Assembly (NCBI GenBank): GCA_028753945.1
Contig: JAPNXP010000013.1
Span: 992,001 to 1,056,000, forward strand
Origin: Hexactinellida sp. DTS-2022
Taxonomy: Eukaryota; Porifera; Hexactinellida
DNA: 64,000 nucleotides
Direction: 5' to 3'
In this document: one piece after another, positions 21,790-32,864 of the stretch
Layout of the letters: each line of letters starts with the position of its first letter
How positions within the stretch are numbered: the stretch's first letter is position 1
Translations under genes and position numbers: made by a program
Notes under the pieces: generated by a model
Seen by the model: only the letters and a program-made list of their open reading frames with translations
The model's database searches: none
Told to the model about the DNA's origin: nothing

Positions 21790-22460
21790 TTCCCCGCCTA
21801 AATGCCTAAATCATATTCTAAATTTGTTTTTAACACTTAATTAATAGTGGATTAATTAACTCAGGCTTTTCATCCAAGCAAATTATTCTGCGCCTAGATT
21901 CACACGCCCCTAATTACTCAATTTGTATTGCGTCTAGGGAGCAACTGTTTTGACGGAAATGGACCCCTCTACAGATTTGGACCGGGGGTCCATTTCCGTC
22001 AAATATGTAAAATATAGATAGTGTTTGACGGATTTGGACCCCCCTTCATCATTATTGAGCCTTTACTTCCTGTTTGTCATCTCATCATACATGCTTACTT
22101 CCCAACTCTCTTGATATTACTCTTATTTGAACATTTCTGTAAATTTGTGTTATTTATCAATACACTAACAACAAAGATATACTGAGCACTTAAGTTAATA
22201 ATTGTGTATATCTGTGAAACTCAGGCCCATTGATCACTGGCAATTCCAAAAATTGGAGAAATTAATGAAGATTACAATAAGTATTTACTATTATATTAAA
22301 GGGGGGTCCAAATCCGTCAAACACTATCTATATTTTACATATTTGACGGAAATGGACCCCCGGTCCAAATCTGTAGGGGGTCCATTTCCGTCAAAACACA
22401 TCTCTCTATTTTCGCGATCCCAGAAAATTTTCCTCTCAAAAATACGTGCCTAGATGAAAC
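21790..22460. repeat. Dispersed repeat split by a foldback element
   Basis: Left part (cgcctagattcacacgcccctaattactc...) and right part (attttcgcg...acgtgcctagatgaaaccctg) belong to the same family as 17380-17530. The palindromic element at 21946-22398 interrupts it, so the foldback came later. Confidence 0.65.
21946..22398. mobile_element. Foldback element with about 110-bp near-perfect arms
   Basis: 453 bp beginning tgttttgacggaaatgg and ending in its reverse complement. Each arm itself contains a smaller palindrome (tttggaccgggggtccatt on the left). The centre, about 22047-22300, is non-coding. Target duplication is unclear. Confidence 0.85.
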
Positions 22461-22609
22461 CCTGAATGATTTAACTAATTAATTATTGTTATGAATCATA
22501 ACATTACGGACCGTGATGTTATGGTCGGGGTTGGAACCGGTCGGGGTGCGTTATCGCTGTTTGCGATCCCGGGATGTTCGTTCTCACCTGCGAGTTACTT
22601 GAAGTACAG

Positions 22610-22690
22610 TAGAACCTGCGTAATCCGACCCCCTAAAATCCGGAGTTCGCCTTAATTAATCCTACAGAAATTTCTTATCCCAACGAGTGT
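22610..22690. mobile_element. pogo-like terminal fragment
   Basis: Reads 'tacagtagaacctgcgtaatccgacc', the usual start of pogo/Tigger-type elements with a TA flank. The opposite end was not found, so this is a truncated relic. Confidence 0.5.
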
Positions 22691-22704
22691 CGGGTAGGTA
22701 GGTT

Positions 22705-23375
22705 CAGGGCCAGATTAAGGCGGAGGCCGATGGGGCTGCAGCTCCAGGTCCATCTTCAAAATCGGCCCACCACGTTGTGCCATAGGCCCCAAAATCTTAG
22801 CCAAGAGTTGGTTCTGGTTGGACACTAGAAACACCAGGATTTCATATGCAGGCTTCAAGTGGACTTATGGCAAATTCTCATCACGTTAAGTTGACTATTT
22901 CATTGGAAAATGCCAATGATTTATGTGGATGTACTTCTAACTCTACGTGTCCAATTTTTCCAAGAAACCCAGGGCCGCCATAATTGATCGGGTTGGTCGG
23001 GTCATCACCCGACCAAAATTTATGACAACCATACTTTTCTGCGACATTATCGCTGTAGCTATCCCAAGATGTTAGGTATTGTCAGTCCTCGTTCTCATCT
23101 GAGAGCTAAGTAGCTCGCAGGTCAGCACAATGTGTCTATCTATCTTCAACTGCCAACTTTTGGCAAGCTAACTTTGGGAAACTTTTGCTAATTTTCGTTA
23201 AATTTGGCCCGACCAACTTAAAATTGCTACCGCCGGCCCTAAATCTATGTGGAGTCTAGGATTAAAGATTTCGCGAATAGAAAAGCACTTAAAGTAGCTT
23301 TGTCTTTTTTTGTCAAGTAGGTAGGCCCATAAAAATTATTCAGCTCCAGGCCTACTAGGCCCTTAATCCGGCTTT
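22705..23375. mobile_element. hAT-type element (CAGGGCCAGATTAAGG ends)
   Basis: Left end CAGGGCCAGATTAAGG; inverted right end CAAAGCCGGATTAAGG. Both arms also share 'ctccagg' subterminally. Flanks ggtaggtt and tgtagatt match at 6 of 8. A second element with ends CAGGGCCGCCATAATT and (inverted) AGGGCCGGCGGTAGC lies inside at about 22970-23240, rich in 'cccgacc' motifs. Confidence 0.65.
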
Positions 23376-23613
23376 GTGTAGATTCTACTGTTGCTCGCAG
23401 GTCAACACAATATGCATGCGTTATCCCCAAATGCAAACATTGAACTTCGTCGTAGGATCTCGCCACTAACCATTGATTGATTTCTACATTAGCTAAGAGT
23501 TCGTATAGTAAATGGCGTTTTCTTCGCTTTCCGACGTTTCGTGCTTTCCCGTCTTGACAGAATATGCGTTTCATCCTGACTCCTGGTTCAGTTTCTTAGG
23601 AGAGCGTTTGGGA

Positions 23614-25312
23614 AAGCCAATCCGAAGATGAAAGCCTGCCAAGTGGAGTATTTCAAAACTTGGCCTTGGCTGACATATGGCATCGAGAAGGATTTTGTTT
23701 TCTGCCACCTATCCGTGAAATCGCTGCAAGCGAAGAAAATGACTGCCAAGAGGGCCGACCTATCGTTCACTCAGAAAGGATTTGCGTACTGGAAAGACGA
23801 AACGATCGCTTTCAAAAAGCACACGTCATCGGACTGTCACAAGGAAACTGTTGAGGTTTCAATTATTCTACTTCATTTTTGTCCTGATGTTAAGAAATGC
23901 TTTCATCCTAATATTCGAAGCAAAAGAAAGACTACCGGGGATGTCTTTTGAAGATTATTTCCAATCGCAAGTTTTAGCCAGGCAAGGGGTAACTTACTTA
24001 CCGCTGCGTGGATACGATGATACGGATTCGAACTTCACGAAACTTATGAAGCTTCGCGCAACAGATGATCATCGTCTTGCTGAGTGGCTCGAAAGAGAAG
24101 ACCAACAACCACGTTTCGCATTATATCCAGAACGAGTTGATGAAATTTACGGCGTTGTCAGTACTGCAGAACATATCGCGTTCCATCCACGATGCTACTT
24201 TATATCATGTGCGATGAGTGCAAGGATGCTCCAATAAGGTGACATTTCGCTGCAATAATTGTCAAGGTAATCAAGGATGTTTTGGTGCGGATGTACTTAG
24301 GATTGAATAAATGCCGAGGACAGTGCTACGATGGTGTCAGCAATATGAGTGGGCCAAGGAGTGGTGTCGCAAAGCAGTTGCGTAATGAAGAACTGTGTGC
24401 TCTTTATTTACAATGCTATGGTCATGCACTGAATCTGACAGCTCACGATGCTATCAAAAGATGCAAGCATACCAAAGATGCACTGGATGTTTCCTTGAGG
24501 TGTCAAAGTTGTTGAAATTCTCACCCCAGAGAGAAGCTGAAGGAGGAACTTGCTCTGGATTAACCAGGCTCCCGTATGTTGTGCCCTACTCGCTGGACAG
24601 TTCGTGCGGCTTCTCTGAATTCACTCCTTTCCAACTATGTGCTTTACACAATTGTGGGAGACTGTGAAGGATTCCACTGCCGATCCAACTATCAAAGGAA
24701 GAATCATCAATTCAAGACCTTTTCTTTTTTATTTGGGGTAAATCTTGCACAGGTTGTTCTAAAGCAGAATGACAACTTGAGTAAGAATATCCATAAGAAT
24801 AACAATACTACCCATGTATGCCAGTGAGGTAACCCACATCGCAGACATGATAGTGACAACACTGAAAACAGTTCGTACTGATAACCACTTCACTGCCTTT
24901 TTGGATCTAGTGTTCAAAGCCCAGCTAGATCTGGATGTGAGTGACCCTGAGCTGCCAACAATAAGTAAGGTGCCCAAGCGGTATGATGATGGTGCACCAA
25001 GTGATTTCCCCAATGATTATCGTCTATCGTCACTATCGTCAGTCTTACTTTGAGGCCCTCGACCTGGTAGACGATGCCATTGAATACAGGTTTGACCAGC
25101 CTAACTTCAATACATATCGACGATTGGAGGAACTTCTAATGCACACCGTCAGCGGGGAGAAACTCCGGAATCTTTCGACTGTGTCCGACTTTTACCGTGA
25201 TGATTTCGACAGTTCCAGCTCCGGGTACATCTCGACATTGTGCGGGCAACGTTCCCTGGCCAGCTTAATCTCAGAGATGATACAAGATAGAAACAAACTT
25301 CCAATTTAACAG
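23614..25312 (+). pseudogene. hAT transposase (ZMYM1-like), broken
   Basis: Fragments in all three plus-strand frames line up in the order of hAT-family transposases of the ZMYM1/'52-kDa repressor' type. First a TTF-type zinc-finger region (YFKTWPWLTYGIEKDFVFCH, near 23640-23860), then the DUF4371 part (LARQGVTYLPLRGYDDTDSN, 23970-24110). Next the catalytic-domain pieces CRGQCYDGVSNMSGPRSGVA (24310-24375) and CYGHALNL, then LCPTRWTVRAASLNS (24576-24630). Last is a C-terminal part including LVDDAIEYRFDQPNFNTYRR (25060-25120). Several frameshifts and stops separate these, so no active protein is made. The conserved pieces are still easily readable, which implies moderate age. Confidence 0.88.
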
Positions 25313-25635
25313 TTGATCTTTATGCCACGTAACACCTCTACAAATGGGTCTTGACACCTTGAGGTGATTTCTGAAATTGTTCAGCACCTTCATAGTGATG
25401 ATGACATTACAAAAAATCCAAAATTGCAGCTGTACCGACACATGTTCCTTTGGAGGCACTATTTTTTGGTTGTTGGTTAATTGATATTGCCTCCAAAGCA
25501 AAATGATGTCCGTACAACTGCAATTTTGGATTTTTTTCGTCATGTCATCAACTCCTCAAGGTGTTTAGACATATATTTAGCAAGTGGTCACGAGCCAAAC
25601 GAACGATTGATAAATTGGAGGTTAGTTTCTATCTT
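25284..25635. mobile_element. MITE with 'aagatagaaac' inverted ends
   Basis: Left end aagatagaaacaaacttcc and inverted right end aagatagaaactaacctcc. The interior holds an inverted pair (cagctgtaccg / tacaactgc). Part of the left end matches 19280-19310. It abuts the end of the hAT transposase relic. No clear target duplication. Confidence 0.6.
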
Positions 25636-25955
25636 AATAAACCAGTTTCGAGATTTATAATAATGACAATCATTAAATTTGCATTAATTAACAATTATTT
25701 TTATATACACGTATAAATAGTTAATTGCTTCGGCAATATTATCCACAGTTAATTTAATTACGTCTAAACATATTGTTAAAAAAATTTATATTTATCTTAA
25801 TCCATTGTAATACAATAATTAAATAGACAAACAAACACACAGACAACAATTCCGCTTTTAATATATAGACGTTATGTTGAAGAAGTGATTTGTTGACACC
25901 AGAAAAATAACAAACAGGCGACAAAATTTCATTATTGCCTGATTTAGTTTAATAT
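25636..25955. other. AT-rich spacer
   Basis: No gene or clear element seen. Confidence 0.4.
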
Positions 25956-25962
25956 AACTAAC

Positions 25963-26437
25963 CGTGACCTACGTTATAATAAGGCCTGTTCACTAGTGTT
26001 AAATTTTGGACCATGGATGTCGTTTAAGTCCATTGATTCTTTTTAGAATAAATGTTATAGTCAGAGATAATTAACCAAGCAGTAATCCAGAAGAAGTAAA
26101 ATATTATTGGGCTTAATACCAAGCACATTTGAAGTAAATGAATGTTGCAATAGTACAAAATATTAAAGAAAACATGAAAGTGAATATAAATTTTTAGCAA
26201 ATAAACATTTGAAGAACAATAACAACTAATTGGGTTTAACTTTCTTTATTTTTCGAGAATTTTCGACATGAACCGATTGCAAAGGTTGCAAGGCATTCAT
26301 ATTTTTTGTTCTGGATTACTACTTGGTTAATTATCTCTGATTATAACATTTATTGTAAAAGAATCAATGGACTTAAACGACATCCATGGTCCAAAATTTA
26401 ACACTAGTGAACAGGCCTTATTATAACGTAGGTCACG
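25963..26437. mobile_element. CGTGACCTACG-ended element, 7-bp TSD AACTAAC
   Basis: 475 bp with about 120-bp near-perfect terminal inverted repeats beginning CGTGACCTACGTTATAAT. Exact 7-bp target duplications AACTAAC are at 25956-25962 and 26438-26444. A related larger copy is at 34427-35229, also with 7-bp duplications. Ends and duplication length resemble the P-like element at 58789-61450. Non-coding. Confidence 0.9.
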
Positions 26438-26444
26438 AACTAAC

Positions 26445-26963
26445 GTATATTGTGGTAACTCTGACAATTAATAACAGTAACGAAAAGGATTTTGACAATT
26501 AATAACAGTAATTACGTAATGAAAAGAATCCTGAAATTTAATAACAGTAACGAAAAGGATTCAGACATGTGACAATTTTACAAATATCCATTCTGACATG
26601 TGACAACTCCCACTATACTGACATATTAAACTACAAAATTCTGACAAGTGCATGCAGCCCAAATATAAGTTGACGATCAAAATAGTTAATAATAACGGAT
26701 TCCTAGTTCAAATATATCTCAGGACCAAACATGGTGATCAACTTCATAATGCTTAGTTATTGATATTCTATTAATCACATAGTTTCACTATAATTATTCA
26801 TGTGTCCAAGAAATCTCTGGATTTCAATTAGTATTTTATTATTTAAAATATTTTCGAGGTTTAAACACATTTGAAATATATTCAGGAGATTCTTGGAATA
26901 GGTCCAGGGTTTTACCCCGCATAAGTTGGCAAGTATAGGAGTTACATTATTCGGCTTTCAATC
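26445..26963. other. Non-coding stretch with short direct repeats
   Basis: Contains four approximate repeats of 'ttaataacagtaacgaaaagg' and related 'ctgacatgtgacaa' motifs at 26465-26640. Nothing else recognised. Confidence 0.5.
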
Positions 26964-27144
26964 CGGTGTAACCGCGTTATGGACCCCAGCGTTTTAGGGC
27001 CCATGTCCCTAAATTGCTAGCGTTTTGGGCCCCCTGGGCTTTAAAACACTAGCGATATGGGGACGGGGTCCTAAAACGCTAGGGCTTTAGGGATATGGAC
27101 CCTAAAACACTGGGGTCCCCAAAGGCCAAAGCGCGCTTACACCA
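26964..27144. mobile_element. Foldback MITE with 'accccagygttttaggg' arms
   Basis: Left end cggtgtaaccgcg and inverted right end tggtgtaagcgcg. Inside, 'ggaccccagcgttttaggg' and its complement pair, with further 'ctagcg' repeats. Non-coding. Confidence 0.7.
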
Positions 27145-27486
27145 GTAATAAAAGTTACATTTAAGAATTATACTCCCTACTTCAAGGTGTAGCATTAAGT
27201 AATCCGCCACTTGAGAATAGTTGTGCGTGAAAACATTTTGGTGGTACGCCGCACCACCTTAGCTCAATGGGCAGTCTACTGTATAATTTATATTAGTGGT
27301 TCCAAACCTGGGTCCACGGACGACAGTAGGGGGTCTATAAGATCTCAAAATTTGTATTACGGCCAGTGGAAGGGGTCCACATACTGTTTGTTCTGCCGAT
27401 GGTAACTCTCTATATGTAAGTGTTTATACTACAATGCGCTATACTAGGCTACTGGAAACCATTTTCTTTACTAGCTGCGAGTCTCC

Positions 27487-28314
27487 ATGAGCAGGCATGG
27501 TAGGAACTGCACTGCCGGGGCAGTCTACACTTATCACGAGAGAAAAAAAGACACCAAATCTGGCGGGTACGGCCTCCAAGAAATTAGAATATCGAAAGAT
27601 TCAATAAACGAATTCAACGCTTGCTGTCTAACTCTGCAGCCTTGTAAGACCCCAGTCATTACTCCAGACGGTTATATCTACGACAGAGAGGCTATTATAG
27701 AATACATTTTCAATCAGAAGAAGGAATATTCTCGGAGCCTATTGGCGTGGCAGAGCAGGATGAAGAGACTATCGGGAGAGGAGGCTCTGAAAGAGCAATC
27801 TGAAACTACTTGTAAGATTTCCAAATTCAAGAGAACTGAAGGCAGCATTCTTCCCAGCACATCTGCCACGAGTTCTGAGAAGAACTCAGACAAACAACTC
27901 AATAGTTTTTGGGTTCCAACCCTAACTCCTCAATCTGCTCGAGAAGAAATGGCAAAACCGAACAAAGCTATTAACTGTCCCATGAGCGGGAATCCTATCT
28001 CTCTGAAGCATTTGTTTAAAGTCAGCTTCAAGACTTCTGGTAGTGACCAGTTCGTGTGTGCTGTCACGGGTGACAATATAGGTAACTCCGTTCCCTGCGC
28101 GGTGTTGCGTCCTACGGGAGATGTGGTAACGCTAGAGTGCGTGGACAAGCTAATCAGGCCGGGACTCAGGGATAACGGAGAGATGACACACCCAATCAGT
28201 GGCGATACACTGGAAGAGAAAGATATAATTAAGCTGAAGAGAGGAGGGACAGGATTCTCCGGGTCTGGGGTATCTCTGAAAGCTTCTAAAAAAGGGCCTT
28301 CTCTGATGTTTTGA
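27487..28314 (+). CDS. NOSIP: NOSIP, nitric oxide synthase-interacting protein / E3 ligase
   Basis: 275 residues (human about 301) with end-to-end similarity. The start MSRHGRNCTAGAVYTYHERK is the family signature, so the ATG is secure. Residues about 40-80 hold the first part of the split U-box (CCLTLQPCKTPVITPDGYIY, DREAIIEYIFNQKKE). A variable, Ser-rich linker follows. The second part starts near residue 155 (CPMSGNPISLKHL) and continues with FVCAVTGDNIGNSVPCAVLR and VVTLECVDKLIR. It ends with RGGTGFSGSGVSLKA, also diagnostic. In animals NOSIP is a mainly nuclear ubiquitin ligase linked to NO synthase localisation and to splicing complexes. The gene is a single exon with no frame disruptions. 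Transposon remnants flank it on both sides. Confidence 0.97.
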   Translation: MSRHGRNCTAGAVYTYHERKKDTKSGGYGLQEIRISKDSINEFNACCLTLQPCKTPVITPDGYIYDREAIIEYIFNQKKEYSRSLLAWQSRMKRLSGEEALKEQSETTCKISKFKRTEGSILPSTSATSSEKNSDKQLNSFWVPTLTPQSAREEMAKPNKAINCPMSGNPISLKHLFKVSFKTSGSDQFVCAVTGDNIGNSVPCAVLRPTGDVVTLECVDKLIRPGLRDNGEMTHPISGDTLEEKDIIKLKRGGTGFSGSGVSLKASKKGPSLMF

Positions 28315-28366
28315 ACTTCTTTATTGATAACTAATTAATTAAAGAATTGTTTATGTTTAAATATAC

Positions 28367-28452
28367 AGAAGACCCTCGCTTCTGATTCAAAATTTCTGTT
28401 CCGATTAGTTAATTCGTTCGGATTAGTGAAGTGATACATTTTCTATAAGCAT
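28367..28452. mobile_element. Truncated pogo-like MITE
   Basis: Matches the first 90 or so bases of the element at 58299-58588 ('gttcggattagtgaagtgatacattttct') but lacks the other end. Lies about 50 bp after the NOSIP stop. Confidence 0.7.
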
Positions 28453-28554
28453 TAGACCTCTGCGGGGGTCCCGCTCTATTGGTTATTGACCCGTCCCGCA
28501 AGACACAGTGCTATAGGCAAATGAACCCGCGCGAACCCGTACCTAACTCACAAT

Positions 28555-28660
28555 CAGGCTTGGGGCTGATTACGATTATAATCGTAATCGATTGTAATAG
28601 ATTACAACATTTCCTGTAATCGTAATCGTAATCACTTACTAGTAATCAGCCCCAGGTCTG
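28555..28660. mobile_element. hAT MITE with GTAATC repeats, TSD CTCACAAT
   Basis: 106 bp with ends CAGGCTTGGGGCTGATTAC and, inverted, CAGACCTGGGGCTGATTAC. Exact 8-bp duplications CTCACAAT are at 28547-28554 and 28661-28668. The interior is made of gattac / gtaatc hexamers. A larger sister is at 61911-62344. Confidence 0.92.
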
Positions 28661-28699
28661 CTCACAATAAGTTATCCCGCGGTAACCAGCGTTCTCGCC

Positions 28700-29130
28700 A
28701 GGATTATATAATAGGGGGCAGTGGTTCCCAACCTGGGTCCATAAGATCTCAAAATTTGAATTACGGTCAATCAATGGGAGGGGTCACGGTTGAAAAAGGT
28801 TGAGAATTGCTGAATTAGGGTAATTGGACATTAAAATATTATGTTAGTTAATCCGTACAATATCCATATTTAAGTACGTAAATACAAATGGTATTTGCTG
28901 TTAGAAACTTGAATATATGAATACTTTTGGCAGGTTAGTGTCTACCAGTATACGACCTTAATAAATGTGTACGAATTTAAAGAAATTATTTGTAAAGTAA
29001 GTATTTAATAGTTTTGTCAAATTAGGAATTCAGGAAGGTATTAATACTTACGGCCTATCGTTATACTGGATCATAGGAAAGGTGGATTAATGATTTTTTG
29101 CTTGGGGATTTAGCCTAAGTATTACCTAGC
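28700..29130 (+). repeat. Dispersed repeat carrying a hAT MITE (copy B)
   Basis: Inverted counterpart of 10425-10855; includes the CAGTGGTTCCC hAT MITE at 28719-28812. Confidence 0.7.
28719..28812. mobile_element. hAT MITE (CAGTGGTTCCCAACC family)
   Basis: Ends CAGTGGTTCCCAACCTGGG and, inverted, CAGCAATTCTCAACC. It sits at the same internal place as the copy at 10763-10846. A further partial copy begins near 27295 ('agtggttccaaacctgggtcc'). Confidence 0.7.
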
Positions 29131-29825
29131 GAATAGTACATAGCAGTAATCGAGCGCGTCCAATTTTACTTGATAAAATTATGACAATTATTAATTGAAA
29201 TTTGTTTGAAGGCATAAGTAATAACTAGAATTAAAACAATTAAATAATTCTTTTCTTTTCTTGTTATTTATATATATATATATATATATATCAATAATTA
29301 GGTATTATGATGTTAAACACAGTATGTTTGCTCAAATGAAAGAGACCTGGATTGTTGGTAGGTATTCACTCCTGAGATTTATTTATACTAGGAAACAAGT
29401 GTGAAGTTGGCTTATTATTCGACCAGGGTCACTTCAGTCACATATTTGACTCCCTTTTAGTTTTCAGATTTGAATATAAGAATTCGTTATTTTAAATTAT
29501 TTTTATTGTAAACTTATTGATACTTCTGCGAGAGATCTTCAAGTAATTTAACGATAAACTAATGAATATTTTAAGACAACTGTCTCACTACCATTGGTCT
29601 AGAGCTGACTACGCCACTGTATCCATACTACGAACACTGTTAATAATAAATGCTAGTTCATCATTAAAAGGCATTCATAAAAATGTATACGTGTATCAAT
29701 AAAATAATAATAAATAAAAAGACAATTTAAAAGTTTTCAGACTGGTATTAGTGTGCTGATTAAAACAAGAAGGGATTAAATATGCGAGATCAATCATAAG
29801 ATATGTATTATTTAAATATGTTTAA
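29131..29825. other. AT-rich spacer with (TA)n
   Basis: Contains a TA microsatellite at about 29269-29291. No gene seen. Confidence 0.5.
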
Positions 29826-30565
29826 GAGGAATCGACGGGAATGCTGCATTTTACCAACAAAATTCAGGTAAATTACCAACAAATTTGTGACTGTCATTAT
29901 ACTAACACATGTTGTCAATTTACCAACAATAGAACATCTATTGTGCTCTATTGTTGGTAAAATGACAGTTGTCAATTTACCAACAACTGTTGTCATTATA
30001 CCAACAAGTGTATTCAATTTACTAACATGTTTTCCCCATTTAGTTTTATGTTTTCCGCCTACCCGTCAAATGAATAACATGTGCAATTTTTATATAAATT
30101 ACAATCGCATAAATGGGAGACTGTTCAGACGACTGGGGTTTTAACTTATACTCAATAATAGTCAATTTAAAAGGTTTGGTTTTCCAATGAGACATTGTCC
30201 GGCCGACTGGGGTTTTCACCGATATGCAATAAAATCAATTAAAAGTTCGCGTTTTTAGTTCGTTACTGGGGGCATTTGTAAGACTATTAAGGGGCCTGGG
30301 AGTGGATAGAACAAATTTTCTACAATAGATTTTCTATTGTTGGTAAATTGACAACAGTTGTTGTTAAATTGACAACATGGTTGGTAAATTGACATCGGTA
30401 GTTAACTAACAATAGAACCCAATAGATTTTCTATTGTTGGTAAATTGACAACAGTTGTTGGTAAAATGACAACAGTTGTTGGTATAATGACAGTCACAAA
30501 TTTGTTGGTAATTTGAATGAATTTTGTTGGTAGAATGCATGCTTCCCGAATCGACATCTTCTGGT
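29826..30565. mobile_element. Foldback element built from 'ttgttggtaaattgacaaca' units
   Basis: Outer arms (left 'tcgacgggaatgctgcatttt', right its diverged complement) enclose many copies of a roughly 20-bp unit containing gttggtaaa and tgacaac, in both orientations. Inner pairs such as 'caaatttgtgactgtcatta' match across the centre. Non-coding; the ORFs it creates are repeat artefacts. Confidence 0.8.
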
Positions 30566-30609
30566 GATAGGTAAAAAGATTAATCAAAGTAAAAAAAATA
30601 CGTAAATAA

Positions 30610-31829
30610 TCAGTAAATGACAAGATGGTGATTGTGATCTACAACAATGATCCTTCCTTTAGAATCAATAGCAACCCCTGTAGGCTTAGAAATTCCCCCA
30701 ATTATTTGATGAAGGTGAATTGATCATTGAAAATATAAATAGAATTGTTACGATGATCTGAGATAATAAAGTTACCAGCTCCGTCTATCTTGAATGCATA
30801 GGGGGAGCTTAAGTGTTTGGATATCGAGGTAGAAATTATGTTTTGAAGGTATTGGTAATTGGAATTAAAAACGAATAGGAAAGGATTTTGATGAGATAAG
30901 ACGTAAATATTATCTTTGGTAAGCTGTATGTCAGAAGGATAATAGATAATTATGGTATTACTAAACTGTGATTTGTATGAATAATCTTTGGAGAATAGTT
31001 GTATTCTCTTGTTGGAATAATCGCATACATAAATATCATCATTAGACTCATTAATAGCAATGCCACGAGGATTTCTAAATTGCCCATCTCCACTACCTCG
31101 AGTCCCTATTTGTTTCAATAAAGTTCCACACATATCAAATACTGAGAAACATCCAAGTCCCTCCTGACTGACAAACACTTTCTCTTTAGAGATTGCGATA
31201 CAGATAGGACTTTCAATCGCTCCAAAATTAGACAAGTAGTTAAAATTTTCGTCTAAGATTTTACTCGAACGTTCGAATAATCAGCAACATAAATATTACC
31301 AGTTCTATTGTCTACTTCAACTCCCCATGGGTAATTAAACTGTCCCACACTATTACCTGCTACATCTCCTATACTCACAACTGGTCTCACTTTATCTTCA
31401 TACTTCACTACAGGCAGACAAGACTCGGTTGAGTTAACAACAGTAATATTACCGAAACATTTAATCTTATCCAATAGTGTACTATCGAAATCAAATGAGA
31501 TACGTTTGGAGTTCAAGTTAGATTCAATTTTTCTTTGTTGCTGTGTTAGCAATTTGACAATTCCAATTTGAGTATCTTTGAGAACATTCGAGTGAATGTT
31601 CTCCTGCATTTGTGTTAACATATATTTTATCTCAGAGAGAAACTGTTTCTGTAGATCCTCCTCTCTCCTGTGACTGCTAGCTATCTCCTCTAATTCTGTG
31701 AGCAGCTGTCTCTCTCTCTCTCCTTCAAACTATTCATCCAAAGCTGAAAATAAGTTCCTATCTTAGCTTTTATTTGACTCAGTTGATCGTCAAAACTCAC
31801 TGTTTCTGGAGAAATGAAGGTGTCGCCAT
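30610..31829 (-). pseudogene. Coiled-coil / NHL-repeat protein with several frameshifts
   Basis: Starts with an ATG (MATPSF...) similar to the start of the NHL gene at 46588 (MATILPPN). A coiled-coil region follows (QLLTELEEIASSHRREEDLQ), then at least four NHL beta-propeller repeats, for example GQFNYPWGVEVDNRTGNIYV, GQFRNPRGIAINESNDDIYV and SKPTGVAIDSKGRIIVVDH. The frame breaks just after the start, at a (GA)n run near 31706-31722, at an A4 run near 31246 and near 30690. All breaks are one- or two-base shifts. NHL propellers usually bind proteins or RNA; TRIM-like versions are ubiquitin ligases, but no RING or B-box is visible. It is either a young pseudogene or a real gene with assembly indels. 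Its start lies about 40 bp from the edge of the large inverted repeat. Confidence 0.85.
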
Positions 31830-31983
31830 TATTAGAAACAATCTGATACCTATAGGTATTACTACACAACTTAAATTTGAAGGGGTGTATGATTCAGCGA
31901 CGAAAGTATCCGATTGCCGGTTAATTTATACGCCTCACTTTCCCAATTTTGCCAAAGACAAAATTTATCAGTATTGCATCTGA

Positions 31984-32140
31984 CAGAGGCGGCGCGAAGG
32001 TGGGGCCAGGTGGGGCCTGTGCCCCACCAGAACCTAAGTGTGCCCACCTCATTAATGTAAGAATGCCCCAGTTTTATAGCCTGTGCACACCTGTGACGCA
32101 TTTGTGCCCCACCAGTGGCGGATGCCTAGCGCCGCCACTG
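31984..32140. mobile_element. hAT MITE (CAGNGGCGGCGC ends)
   Basis: 157 bp with ends CAGAGGCGGCGCG and, inverted, CAGTGGCGGCGCT. Flanking duplications GCATCTGA and GCCTCTGA differ at one base. The right arm of the inverted duplication keeps the empty site (tgcctctgat near 42691), confirming insertion after the duplication or loss from the other arm. Confidence 0.9.
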
Positions 32141-32236
32141 GCCTCTGATATAAGAGAAATAGTTAATAATAATTTGTATTTGAATGAATATTGAGGATAA
32201 ATATCTTAGCATATCACCTAGACACGTATGCAAATA

Positions 32237-32371
32237 CAGTGCAACCTGATTATCCGAACTCGTCTGGAGCAGTCAACTCGTTCGGATAATTTAAGGCTGA
32301 ACTAATTTAAGGAATAACATTGAGATCAGCTAGGCGTGTTTGGATAATTTAAGTTAATCGAGGCTGTACTG
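32237..32371. mobile_element. pogo-like MITE, left-arm copy
   Basis: 135 bp between TA dinucleotides. Ends CAGTGCAACCTGATTATCCG and, inverted, CAGTACAGCCTCGATTAAC. Present in the right arm too (42467-42601) and its tandem copy (49394-49528), so it predates both duplications. Confidence 0.85.
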
Positions 32372-32864
32372 TACACTGACGTGCTCGAATATAAAATAAG
32401 TTGAAAGACATAATTTTGGAAGCAAAAATTACTCATTATGCATCAAGTTTTTGCGAGTGTCTCTCAATTTTCGTACCTTGAAAAGTTTCCTTTCAACTTC
32501 ATTCGCCTTCAGGCGTGTCCCACAAAAGACTGAATGAGACCTTAATTATTATTAAATATACGTATGGTATTGGTAAACATATGTGAATTCCAACTATTGC
32601 TTACGTACTTAAGCCACAAACCTCAAACATAAGCATAGAACCATAATCCATCAATGGAATTGCATATACGTAGTAACTAGTGGAGCGTAGGAATGCTGCT
32701 ATTTAACCAAGTTCATTATTCAGTTGAATGGCTTAATAAATTCCAATTGTATTAAGCCATAGAGCAGTAAGGTTTCAAGTTTCATAATTCTGTTGATATA
32801 AAAGGAAACAAGTTGGAAAGTTGGACATTCTAGATGCGAACACGCTCTCAACTCAAAGTGATCG

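Noticed and set aside
27250..27310. tRNA-like A box (ttagctcaatggg) and B box (ggttccaaacc)
   Set aside because: No cloverleaf stems form, and the B-box-like part is explained by the CAGTGGTTCCCAACC hAT terminus seen twice elsewhere.
29826..30565. CRISPR-like array of roughly 20-bp repeats
   Set aside because: Units occur in both orientations without regular unique spacers, in an animal genome; it is a foldback element.
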